Source of the DNA: an uncultured Alistipes sp.
GTDB lineage: Bacteria; Bacteroidota; Bacteroidia; Bacteroidales; Rikenellaceae
NCBI GenBank assembly: GCA_947623305.1
Contig: CANQGQ010000001.1
Span: forward strand, 310,001 to 374,000
DNA: 64,000 nucleotides
Reading direction: 5' to 3'
In this document: positions 25,242 to 32,680 of the stretch, piece by piece
Position numbering within the stretch: position 1 is the first letter of the stretch
How the letters are laid out: the number at the start of each line of letters is the position of its first letter
Position numbers and translations under genes: made by a program
Notes under the pieces: generated by a model
Databases searched by the model: none
What the model was told of the DNA's origin: nothing
Seen by the model: the letters and a program-made list of their open reading frames with translations, nothing else

Positions 25242-25732
25242 GCTTCGTCCTTCAGATTTTCGAGCAGCTCGCCGATCGTCCGGCCCGTTACGGGATGACG
25301 CTTCGAGCGGGCGATTTCGCACAGCGGCACCAAGGCGAACCGCCGTTCCGTCAGCATCGGATGCGGCAGGGTCAGCCGTTCGGTCTCGATGACGGCATCG
25401 TCGTAGAGCAGCAGGTCGATGTCGATGGGCCGCGAGGTGTAGCGGGCTCCCGTAGTCGCCTTTTCGATCGCTTCGGCCGCCCGATTGCGGCCCAACTCCC
25501 GTTCGATCGCCTGCACGGCGTCGAGCACCTCCTCGGGCGCGAGGTCGGTCGAGACCTCCAATGCCTGGTTGGCGAAGCGTTCCGGCGCTTCGAATCCCCA
25601 CGGATCGCTCTCGTAGCGGTGCGAACAGTGCAGCACCGGCCCGATGTGTCGGTTGATCAACTGCTGGGCCCGCTGAAGCGTCCGCTTCACGTCGCCCGTA
25701 TTGCCGCCCGTCAAAAGAAATACACGTGCCAT
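25238..25732 (-). CDS. folK: 2-amino-4-hydroxy-6-hydroxymethyldihydropteridine pyrophosphokinase
   Basis: A 164-aa HPPK that transfers pyrophosphate from ATP to 6-hydroxymethyl-7,8-dihydropterin in folate synthesis. The motifs LLTGGNTGD, YESDPWGFEAPERFANQALEV, TSRPIDIDLLLYDD and LTLPHPMLTERRFALVPL are all present, with the two Mg-binding Asp residues in DIDLLL. It follows holB by 3 bases and overlaps the duplicated lipoprotein by 4. Confidence 0.95.
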   Translation of the reverse strand: MARVFLLTGGNTGDVKRTLQRAQQLINRHIGPVLHCSHRYESDPWGFEAPERFANQALEVSTDLAPEEVLDAVQAIERELGRNRAAEAIEKATTGARYTSRPIDIDLLLYDDAVIETERLTLPHPMLTERRFALVPLCEIARSKRHPVTGRTIGELLENLKDEA

Positions 25733-25735
25733 CTG

Positions 25736-26884
25736 TTATCCCAATCTTTTTATCATTTTGCTCACCGTCAGCGCGAAATGCGTGAAGACGATGGTCGGAT
25801 TGCCGTTCCGCGAAATCTGCATCATGGCGCGTTCGATCTCCTCCACGAGCGGTTCGATGTTGTCGGTTCCCACGAACGGTGCGAATTTCGTGCAGAAGGC
25901 CAGCTCCTCGCCCCAAAGATAACAAACCGAAGAAATCCCCGCGTGTAGAATAAAACTTTCGCGCAGCAGGCGGGCCATGTCGCGCAGAAAGGCCCGTTGT
26001 TGTTCGCGCGCGAGTTGGGCCACCTCCTCGGCCCAACCGATGAGTTCGAGGTGTTTATCGTTATAGCTCAAGCGCATCAGCGTGCAGAACAGGGAGAAAT
26101 TCTCGCGTTGCACGGCATCGTTCTCGCCGGCCAGCAGACGCCGCAGCGTCAGCAGATCGCCGTCGGCCAATCGGGCCATGTTGCGGGCTTTCAGCGGATC
26201 GTCGATGCCTTGCGCGCGGGCCTCCGCCTCCAACACCTCCGGCGCGATGCGCGGCACGTGCACCTCCTGCGTCCGCGAAAGAATGGTCGGCAGCAACAAC
26301 GTCGGCTGTTCGGAGACGAGCAGAAAGAGCGTCTTCTCCCACGGCTCCTCCAAAATCTTCAACAGTTTGTTCGCCGCCTCCTCGTTCATCGTCTCGGGGA
26401 GCCAGATCAGCATGATCTTGTACTCCGATTCGAAACTTTTGAACGACAGTTTGCGGATGATCTCCTCCGCTTCGCGGGCAGCGATGGCCCCTTTGAGCGT
26501 CTTACCCAGATCGAGCCGGTCGTACCACTCCTGCGGCGAAAAATAGCCGTTGCGCTCGGCGAAAAGTTCGCGGAAAAGCGGCAGAAACTGGTCGCTCAAC
26601 ACGATTTCGCCCGACTTCTTGCCCTGCTTGTTGACCGGAAAGGCCCAATGCAGGTCGGGATGGGCCAATGCGGCGATTTGCTGACAATCGGGACACTCGC
26701 CGCACGAATCGCCGTCGTGCCGATGCCGGCAGCAAAGGTATTGCGCATAGGCCACGGCCAACGGCAAGGCACCCGTACCGGCCTGTCCGCTGAACAGCTG
26801 GGCATGACCGACCCGTCCGGTATCGACCGACTGGATCAGATGCCGTTTCAGCTCGTCTTGTCCTATGATGTCCGCAAACCGCAT
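25736..26884 (-). CDS. holB: DNA polymerase III clamp-loader subunit (delta-prime type)
   Basis: A 382-aa AAA+ clamp-loader protein. MRFADIIGQDELKRHLIQSV begins the domain. The P-loop reads SGQAGTGALPLA, lacking the invariant Lys, as expected for delta-prime subunits that do not hydrolyse ATP. A zinc-binding segment is present (LCCRH...SCGECPDC), and NEEAANKLLKILEEPWEKTLFLL with SRTQEVHVPR are family hallmarks. The start is preceded by GCGCTAATAAAAAA, an AT-rich repeat end that supplies the initiation region. Confidence 0.92.
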   Translation of the reverse strand: MRFADIIGQDELKRHLIQSVDTGRVGHAQLFSGQAGTGALPLAVAYAQYLCCRHRHDGDSCGECPDCQQIAALAHPDLHWAFPVNKQGKKSGEIVLSDQFLPLFRELFAERNGYFSPQEWYDRLDLGKTLKGAIAAREAEEIIRKLSFKSFESEYKIMLIWLPETMNEEAANKLLKILEEPWEKTLFLLVSEQPTLLLPTILSRTQEVHVPRIAPEVLEAEARAQGIDDPLKARNMARLADGDLLTLRRLLAGENDAVQRENFSLFCTLMRLSYNDKHLELIGWAEEVAQLAREQQRAFLRDMARLLRESFILHAGISSVCYLWGEELAFCTKFAPFVGTDNIEPLVEEIERAMMQISRNGNPTIVFTHFALTVSKMIKRLG

Positions 26885-26963
26885 TTTTTTATTAGCGCGA
26901 AGGAATGTTATCTTATTTCGTTAAGTTATCGCCGCTGCCATCCCTATATTGTACAGTAGTCGG

Positions 26964-28448
26964 TTATCGGCGTTTTTTCAAAATCTGAATCATCAATCCC
27001 CGCACGTCGATGTGTTCCCGCCGCACAAGGTACCAAGTGTAACCAGCAAAGGCAACGGCGTTGCAAGCATAACCGGCCCACGCCTGTTCCGTTCCGACCG
27101 CGCGCGTTACCTCCTCGCAGAGGAAGAAGACCGCCAAGGCCGTAACGACATACTCCCCGATGCGGCCCCAAGCGTAGGGCGTCGGGAAATAACGTCGATT
27201 GAGCCACCAGCTCACGGCGACCATCATGGCCTCGCTTCCCAAACGAGCCCATGCAGCGCCGAAGTAGCCCGCCCGAGGAATCAACCACCAACCGAGACAG
27301 CCCATAGCGACCAGCCCCGTACCCGTAACCAAGATAGCCAACGGCGTGCGTTCTTCGCGTTTGTACCAGAACGACAGATTCAACCAAACGCCCGTCAGAA
27401 CGTTCGCCCCGAGCACGACCGGCAAAATGAAAATGCCGTCGCGGAAGTCGCGACCGATAATCAACGCGAAAAAGTCGCGGAAAAGCGCGATGCCAAGAAA
27501 AATCAACATCGAGACCATGACGTAGTATTTCAGCGCTGCGGCGTTCATCTGTACGAAATCCTCCTTGCGGAAGTTCGAGAGAAAGAAGGGTTCGGCGGCC
27601 AGACGATACATCTGGTAAAAGAGCATCATCACGACGGCGATTTTCGTTACAGCGCCGTAAACGCCTAATTGCGCCATCGGGTCGCTGCCAGCCGGGACGA
27701 GGTATTTCAATAACTGGCGGTCGAGGAACTCGTTCGCCGTGCCGGCCAATCCGCTGACGAGCAGCGGCAGCGAATAAGCGAAGATGCGTCGCAACAATTT
27801 CGGGTCGATGCGCGGAACGGTACGGTCGACGGTAGTCAGAATGGCAAGCCACGTAATGACGCTGGCGGCCAGATTCGCGACGAAAACCCACCCTACGCCG
27901 AACTCCGAAGCGAACAGCCCCGCAGCGCCGAACGCAAAAGCGAGACCGACATTCAGTACGACGTTCAACGTCTTGAACCCGACGAAGGTCAACGCTTTTC
28001 CCTGTTCGCGCAGCCGCGAGAACGGGATGCACCCCCAGACGTCGAAAAGGATGATCGCGCCGACCCAAACGACATAATCGGGATGCGCGACGTAAGCCGG
28101 CCCCATCCAATCCGAGAAATCGCTGCGGAACAGAACGACGACCGCAAAGAAAAGCAAGGCGGCAGCCGAAGTAATGCCCCAGGTAGTGGCGAAAAGGCGT
28201 CGTTTAGCGGCCTTAACGTCGCCGCCGGCCGCTTCGGCTTTGGCAGAGAAACGGAAGTAGCTCGATTCCATGCCCATCGTCAAAAACGTGAGCGCGAAGG
28301 GGATAAGCGCATAGACATCGGTAACGATACCATAGGCGCCCGGTGCGAATACACGGGTGTAGTACGGGGTGAGCAGATAGCTCAGGAACCGCACCGCAAT
28401 CGTGCTGAGGCCATAAACGGCCGTCTGTTTCGCCAATTTTTCAAGCAT
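26964..28448 (-). CDS. polysaccharide/lipid-linked oligosaccharide flippase (MOP superfamily)
   Basis: A 494-aa integral membrane protein with about 14 predicted helices. LEKLAKQTAVYGLSTIAVRFLSYLLTPYYTRVFAPGAYGI is a typical N-terminus of Wzx-like exporters. Such proteins flip undecaprenyl-linked glycans across the inner membrane. No glycosyltransferase cluster is adjacent, so the substrate is unknown. I prefer the ATG at 28448 over the TTG used in the ORF track. A promoter box lies 40 bases upstream. holB starts 79 bases downstream in the same direction. Confidence 0.88.
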   Translation of the reverse strand: MLEKLAKQTAVYGLSTIAVRFLSYLLTPYYTRVFAPGAYGIVTDVYALIPFALTFLTMGMESSYFRFSAKAEAAGGDVKAAKRRLFATTWGITSAAALLFFAVVVLFRSDFSDWMGPAYVAHPDYVVWVGAIILFDVWGCIPFSRLREQGKALTFVGFKTLNVVLNVGLAFAFGAAGLFASEFGVGWVFVANLAASVITWLAILTTVDRTVPRIDPKLLRRIFAYSLPLLVSGLAGTANEFLDRQLLKYLVPAGSDPMAQLGVYGAVTKIAVVMMLFYQMYRLAAEPFFLSNFRKEDFVQMNAAALKYYVMVSMLIFLGIALFRDFFALIIGRDFRDGIFILPVVLGANVLTGVWLNLSFWYKREERTPLAILVTGTGLVAMGCLGWWLIPRAGYFGAAWARLGSEAMMVAVSWWLNRRYFPTPYAWGRIGEYVVTALAVFFLCEEVTRAVGTEQAWAGYACNAVAFAGYTWYLVRREHIDVRGLMIQILKKRR

Positions 28449-28488
28449 GGGCACTTGCAATCTCTCCGATACCTATATATAGATTTTG

Positions 28489-28496
28489 CAAAGATA
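28489..28496 (-). promoter_or_regulatory. -7 box of the flippase gene
   Basis: TATCTTTG on the minus strand, 40 bases before the ATG at 28448. A -33 TTTG is not visible because a repeat element begins right upstream. Confidence 0.65.
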
Positions 28497-28500
28497 CAAA

Positions 28501-28653
28501 ATTTTTTATTAGCGCGGGAGAGCCTCATTTTGCTTCCAGTGGTCATCTTCGCTTCCGACCGTTTTGTTAATGGAATCGCAAGGTCGGAAAGGAACCGCTT
28601 TCAAAAGCGGCGCATCGGGAAGCCCTTTCAAAAGGGCCCGCGCCAATAAAAAA
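28501..28653. repeat. MITE-like element with inverted AT-rich ends (about 153 bp)
   Basis: The left end TTTTTTATTAGCGCGGGAGA and the right end, read inverted as TTTTTTATTGGCGCGGGCCC, share the TTTTTTATTRGCGCGGG core. Inside are a GAAGCG-like core and two palindromes, CCGCTTTCAAAAGCGG and GCCCTTTCAAAAGGGC, on either side of CGCATCGGGAA. Confidence 0.8.
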
Positions 28654-28684
28654 GGAGCCGCCTTTCTCGAAAGACGACTCCCTC
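28654..28684 (-). terminator. terminator of the 48-aa gene / sigma factor transcript
   Basis: On the minus strand GGAGTCGTCTTTC and GAAAGGCGGCTCC pair (two G-U) and are followed by TTTTTTATT, which is the edge of the MITE-like element. Confidence 0.85.
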
Positions 28685-28701
28685 CCATCAAAAATTAACC
28701 C

Positions 28702-28848
28702 TTAAATTTCCCCTTTTCGGAAAACCTCCGTCAGATAGTGATGCAGATAGTACAAATCCGTGTCGTTCTGAATCACCTCGCTCATCAGCAGCTCTTCCTC
28801 GTCGGGGAGGACGTTGTTCACAAAATCGCGTTTGTCCAATTCCTCCAT
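28702..28848 (-). CDS. 48-aa acidic protein downstream of the ECF sigma factor
   Basis: Too short for the ORF track. The minus-strand frame reads MEELDKRDFVNNVLPDEEEL and continues to VFRKGEI, then TAA. It is acidic and helical, with no membrane segment. Support comes from an AT-rich start region (TTAATAAAAAATTGCCT), full-length coding potential without stops and a strong terminator right after it. It starts 155 bases after the sigma factor gene in the same direction. Function is unknown. A role linked to the sigma factor is only a guess from position. Confidence 0.6.
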   Translation of the reverse strand: MEELDKRDFVNNVLPDEEELLMSEVIQNDTDLYYLHHYLTEVFRKGEI

Positions 28849-29003
28849 AGGCAATTTTTTATTAACTCAGTTAGGAACAAGAAAAACGGTTTTCGGAGAA
28901 CCATCCGCCGGAGAATCATCCGTCCGAGGCGCACGCTCCGCCCTCCGTTTTTCCGTTTCCTCACAGAACAAACGCACCGGCCTTCGGATTTATTGTGCGG
29001 CGG

Positions 29004-29588
29004 TCAACACAAAACCAGATTTTTTTCTTTGATCATTTTGCGCAGGTTGATCAGCGCATAGCGCATCCGGCCCAGCGCCGTGTTGATGCTCACGCCCGTC
29101 TGCTCGGCGATCTCCTTGAAACTCAACCCTGCGAAATAGCGCATCCGCACCACTTCGCGCTGTTCCTCGGGCAGCAACTCGATCAACGACCGGATGTCGC
29201 GTTCGATCTGTTCGCTCACGATGGCATCCTCGATCGTCCGGTCGGCGAACTGCAAGGTACCCAACACGTTGTAACCCGCATCCGATTCGGTCAGCGATTT
29301 GTTCTGACGCTGGTTGCGGAAGTAGTCGATCACCTGATTGTGCGCGATGCGCAACACCCACGAAAGGAATTTTCCGTTATCGCAATAACGGCCTTCGTCG
29401 ATAACCCGCACGGCTTTAATAAATGTTTCCTGGAAAATATCTTCGGCCAGATCCTGATCTTTGACCATCATTCGGATGTAGTTCCGCACGCGGCGGCTGT
29501 GGCGCTCGATGAGCTGGGATATGGCGTTCCGATCGCCCGATCGGTACTGATGGAGCAGCGCCGAGTCATTCAATACTTGCACGTTCAT
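29004..29588 (-). CDS. RpoE-like ECF sigma-70 factor
   Basis: A 194-aa ECF sigma factor. Region 2 includes HSRRVRNYIRMMVKDQDLAEDIFQETFIKA, and LSWVLRIAHNQVIDYFRNQRQ. Region 4 reads LLPEEQREVVRMRYFAGLSFKEIAEQTGVSINTALGRMRYAL. It has no anti-sigma gene next to it, unlike the SusC-linked ECF factors of this phylum, and fits the widespread housekeeping-type RpoE of Bacteroidales. The promoter is TTTG-N20-TATCTTGT about 90 bases upstream. Confidence 0.94.
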   Translation of the reverse strand: MNVQVLNDSALLHQYRSGDRNAISQLIERHSRRVRNYIRMMVKDQDLAEDIFQETFIKAVRVIDEGRYCDNGKFLSWVLRIAHNQVIDYFRNQRQNKSLTESDAGYNVLGTLQFADRTIEDAIVSEQIERDIRSLIELLPEEQREVVRMRYFAGLSFKEIAEQTGVSINTALGRMRYALINLRKMIKEKNLVLC

Positions 29589-29676
29589 ACTCTTTCCTCC
29601 TTGAGTGGTTGTTCAGAGTAGAATTTTTCCCGATAGGCAATCCGTTTTAATGGTGTTCGATCATTGGTTTACGGGA

Positions 29677-29708
29677 ACAAGATACGAACTTTTTCCCGAA
29701 GTTCCAAA
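29677..29708 (-). promoter_or_regulatory. promoter of the ECF sigma gene
   Basis: TTTG (29705-29708), 20 bases, TATCTTGT (29677-29684) on the minus strand. The box deviates from TAnnTTTG at one or two bases. Confidence 0.55.
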
Positions 29709-29777
29709 TTCCCCTCTGCATGGCCGGTTCCGTCCGACCGTCGAATAACCATGCCTGATTTTTGCAAGAACCGTACC

Positions 29778-29975
29778 GATTTTTTATTCGCGCGGGAGAG
29801 CCTTATCTTTCTTTCGACGGTCGGCAGCGAAAAAAGTCTTAATAAGCATATGCAGGTTCCACCGCATAAGGAACGCCTTTCAAAAGGCGCGGGTTGCACC
29901 TTTTTCAAAAAAACGGCAGGAAGCGAAGAAAGCCTTGCCAAGCAAAACAAGGCTCTCCCGCACGAATAAAAATTC
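29778..29975. repeat. 198-bp MITE-like element with long terminal inverted repeats
   Basis: The left terminus TTTTTTATTCGCGCGGGAGA (continuing GCCTT) is repeated inverted at the right as TTTTTATTCGTGCGGGAGAG (continuing CCTT): 27 bp with three mismatches. The inside holds two GGCAGCGAA/GGAAGCGAAGAAAG cores and the palindrome CGCCTTTCAAAAGGCG after CGCATAAGGAA. It has no coding capacity. It abuts a TATCTTTG box at 29977. Confidence 0.85.
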
Positions 29976-29976
29976 G

Positions 29977-29984
29977 TATCTTTG
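29977..29984 (+). promoter_or_regulatory. upstream promoter box of the GH2 gene
   Basis: TATCTTTG directly after the MITE-like element, in the same TTCGTATCTTTG context as the second box at 30051. The two may be a duplicated promoter. Confidence 0.5.
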
Positions 29985-30050
29985 ACTTCGTCGAAGATAC
30001 TTTCGCTCGGCATAATCAAGCTATCGCTTGCTTCTGCACTCGACTTTTCG
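29985..30050. repeat. CTCGGCATA-type repeat between the two GH2 promoter boxes
   Basis: CTCGGCATA, then AAGCTATCGCTTG, and CTTCTGCACTCGAC resemble the inverted copy at 37564-37610 (CTCGGCATAGCTCGACC...CTCTGCCCTCGGC). I believe similar segments are common before Bacteroidales genes, but I cannot check copy number here. Confidence 0.5.
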
Positions 30051-30058
30051 TATCTTTG
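30028..30058 (+). promoter_or_regulatory. proximal promoter of the GH2 gene
   Basis: TTG (30028-30030), 20 bases, TATCTTTG (30051-30058), 23 bases before the ATG. Confidence 0.75.
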
Positions 30059-30081
30059 CACAATAGAAAATTAGGAAAACG

Positions 30082-32106
30082 ATGAAACGATACCTTGTTC
30101 TTTTGTTGTCGCTGATCGGTTGCCTGACGGCGCAAAGCCGCGAGGTAATCCCGCTCAACGAGGGATGGCGCTTCTATTACCAGTCCGAAAAGAGTTCCGA
30201 TAACGCCCGCACGGTTACGCTGCCCCACAGCTGGAACACCGACCCCACGGCCGGACAGTTTTTCGTCGAAACGACGGGGTGTTACCTCAACGAACTGCAC
30301 GTTCCCGACACCTGGGCCGGACAACGGCTGTTCGTGAAGTTCTACGGAGCGCAAAGCGTCGCCGATTTCTTCGTCAACGGTCATTTCGTCGGTTCGCACA
30401 GCGGCGGCGCAACAGCATTCGTATTCGAAATTACCGACAAGGTACGCTTCGGGGACAACAATTATCTGCTGGTGGCGGTCAACAACAGCGTCCGCAACGA
30501 CGTATTGCCCACTTCGACCGACATCAACCGTTACGGCGGTCTATATCGCGAAGCGGAGTTGATTCTTACTGCACCGACGGCCGTATCGCCGCTTTACCTC
30601 GGCACCGAAGGCGTGCTGGTTCATCCGCAGGAGGTTTCGCCCGAAAAAGCGTCCGGTGAGGTGGAGATTCATTTGACCGCCCTCAAGGAGGAGAATTGCC
30701 AACTGACCCTCGACATCACCGATGCGGCCGGCAAACCGGTTTACACCCATCGGCAGCGGGTTCGCATCGACGACAAACCCGTCGTCGTTCCCTTTGCGGT
30801 GGAGCGTCCCCGCCTGTGGAGCCCCGCGAATCCGGCGCTTTACACCGTCGCGGTAACGTTGGCCCAAGCGGACGGCAACATCTGCGACCGCACCGAAGTC
30901 CGCACGGGCTTTCGGGCCATCGACGTTACACCGGCGGGCGGCCTCGCCATCAACGGCGAGAGAATCGCCGTGCACGGGGTTACGCTCTACCACGACAGCG
31001 CCTTGTCGGGCGGTACCCCGACCGCCCAGGACATGGATGCCGATTTGCGTCAGTTGGAGGATTTGGGGGCCAATGCACTCCGCTCGGCCGTGATGCCGCA
31101 TGCGCAATATCTGTACGACCGCTGCGACGAAAAAGGGTTGTTGGTCTGGATTGATGTTCCGTTGCACCGCGCTTTTCTGAGCGACGTGGCCTATTATCCC
31201 ACGGTGCAATTCGAACGCAACGGGCTGCAACAGCTGCGCGAAATCGTCGCCCAGCATATCAATCATCCCTCGGTGGCGATGTGGGGAATCTTCTCGCGGC
31301 TGTGGATGCGCGGCGACAATCCGGTGCGTTATCTGCGCGAGCTACATGCGACGGCCCGCCGGCTCGATCCGTCGCGTCCGACGGTGGCGTGCAGCGACCA
31401 GGACGGCGAGGTCAATTTCATTACCGATCTGATCGTCTGGCGGCAGGATGTCGGTTGGAGCAAGGGGACGCCCGATGATCTGACTGTCTGGCGCGACCAA
31501 ATGCAGCGCGACTGGTCGCATCTGCGGTCGGCGATCGCCTACGGCGGTTCGGGCATCCCGGGCCACCGCGAACAGCCCAACCGGCTCGTACCCGATCCCA
31601 ATTGCATGCCCGAGGAACGGCAAACCCGCTTCCACGAGGAGTACAGCCGCAACCTGCAAAACGATTCGCTCTTCTGGGGCGTATGGATCGACAATCTGTT
31701 CGATTACGGATCGACACGCTACCCCTACGGGGTCGACGGCAAAGGGTTGGTTACGTTCGACCGGCGCACCTGCAAGGACGCCTACTATCTCTATCGGGCG
31801 ATGTGGAACCCGCGCACGCCGACGCTGCATCTGACGGGTCGGCATACCTCGCTGCGCTCCGACGACCGGCAGGCGTTCCGCATCTATTCGTCTGCGGGGA
31901 CACCCACGCTGCGGATCGGAGCCGATACGGTGGCGGTTCGGGAATATGCACGGTGCCAATACCAGTCTGATTCAGTTACGCTGCCTCAGGGACGGGTGGT
32001 CGTACGGGCTTCGGCAGGCGATCTGCGCGACAGCGTCATTCTGCGGATCGACAACGCGACAGCACCGAAACAGCGTCCGGGCCTTCTGCGAACAGGAGGT
32101 CGATGA
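30082..32106 (+). CDS. glycoside hydrolase family 2 relative, both catalytic Glu apparently lost
   Basis: A 674-aa secreted protein (signal MKRYLVLLLSLIGCLTAQS) with the GH2 layout: jelly-roll sugar-binding domain (TVTLPHSWNTD, DFFVNGHFVGSHSGG), Ig-like domain and a TIM barrel starting near AINGERIAVHGVTLYHD. The acid/base motif usually reads HPSVxxWxxxNE. Here it is HPSVAMWGIFSR, with Ser405-Arg406 in place of Asn-Glu. The nucleophile region, usually SEYGAG, reads IAYGGSG with Ala486 in place of Glu. Activity is therefore doubtful, and the protein may bind sugar. Its last 71 bases overlap the convergent WbqC-like gene. Confidence 0.85.
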   Translation: MKRYLVLLLSLIGCLTAQSREVIPLNEGWRFYYQSEKSSDNARTVTLPHSWNTDPTAGQFFVETTGCYLNELHVPDTWAGQRLFVKFYGAQSVADFFVNGHFVGSHSGGATAFVFEITDKVRFGDNNYLLVAVNNSVRNDVLPTSTDINRYGGLYREAELILTAPTAVSPLYLGTEGVLVHPQEVSPEKASGEVEIHLTALKEENCQLTLDITDAAGKPVYTHRQRVRIDDKPVVVPFAVERPRLWSPANPALYTVAVTLAQADGNICDRTEVRTGFRAIDVTPAGGLAINGERIAVHGVTLYHDSALSGGTPTAQDMDADLRQLEDLGANALRSAVMPHAQYLYDRCDEKGLLVWIDVPLHRAFLSDVAYYPTVQFERNGLQQLREIVAQHINHPSVAMWGIFSRLWMRGDNPVRYLRELHATARRLDPSRPTVACSDQDGEVNFITDLIVWRQDVGWSKGTPDDLTVWRDQMQRDWSHLRSAIAYGGSGIPGHREQPNRLVPDPNCMPEERQTRFHEEYSRNLQNDSLFWGVWIDNLFDYGSTRYPYGVDGKGLVTFDRRTCKDAYYLYRAMWNPRTPTLHLTGRHTSLRSDDRQAFRIYSSAGTPTLRIGADTVAVREYARCQYQSDSVTLPQGRVVVRASAGDLRDSVILRIDNATAPKQRPGLLRTGGR

Positions 32107-32650
32107 ACGACAGATCGGGAACGAACGGCATACGGTCTGCGAAGACCTGCACATAAGGCTCGGCCACGAAGGCCGGGTCTTTTTGTCGTTTGGGGCGCAG
32201 GTCGAGGTCATCGGGCGTCGCTTCGACGTAGCGTTCGCTCACGGGCGGCACCGGAAGTCCGGTCAGTTCGCAGAGCTGTTGCAGCAACGCGAGATTGTAA
32301 TCGACGAGAAACCGCCATTCGCGACGGTAGAACGGTTCGAGTCTGTCGGCGTAGTAGTCGAAGTAGGGCGAACCCTTGTAGGAGGCGACGAGCGCGCCCC
32401 AATGTTGGTGCTGCCATCGTTTGGAGTAGTCGATGCGAACGTCGCGCATCGGGGTGCGGGGGCGGTCGGCATGACCGACCTGCACGGTCAGGGCCATCGG
32501 GCCGTCGGGGGCTAAAATGTACGTTCGATTCCTTTCCGACCGCTTAATAAAATGTTCGCCGGTGTCGACGATGCAATCGCCGCACCGTATCGCGGCGAAC
32601 CACGATACGGAGGGCAGATAGGCAAGGGGCAGAATAATACGTTTTTCCAC
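32036..32650 (-). CDS. WbqC-like family protein
   Basis: A 204-aa protein of the WbqC-like family. RIILPLAYLPSVSWFAAIRCGD is the usual opening, followed by YSKRWQHQHWGALVASYKGSPYFDYYADRLEPFY. Members occur in O-antigen or surface-polysaccharide clusters and in many Bacteroidota core genomes, with unclear chemistry. I favour the GTG at 32650. A TATTTTTG box (32655-32662) overlaps the ORF-track TTG start and ends 4 bases before the GTG, which suggests a leaderless mRNA. Convergent overlap with GH2 is 71 bases. Confidence 0.85.
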   Translation of the reverse strand: MEKRIILPLAYLPSVSWFAAIRCGDCIVDTGEHFIKRSERNRTYILAPDGPMALTVQVGHADRPRTPMRDVRIDYSKRWQHQHWGALVASYKGSPYFDYYADRLEPFYRREWRFLVDYNLALLQQLCELTGLPVPPVSERYVEATPDDLDLRPKRQKDPAFVAEPYVQVFADRMPFVPDLSFIDLLFAEGPDAVSVLSRCRSAE

Positions 32651-32654
32651 GCCC

Positions 32655-32662
32655 CAAAAATA
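32655..32662 (-). promoter_or_regulatory. -7 box of the WbqC-like gene, leaderless arrangement
   Basis: TATTTTTG on the minus strand ends 4 bases before the GTG start. Confidence 0.45.
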
Positions 32663-32680
32663 CAATTTTTTGCGAACAAA

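Noticed and set aside
24240-26036. 598-codon form of the duplicated lipoprotein
   Set aside because: The N-terminal 265 residues are a frame shadow of folK and holB. The lipoprotein signal at MKRRFPYGW marks the real start.
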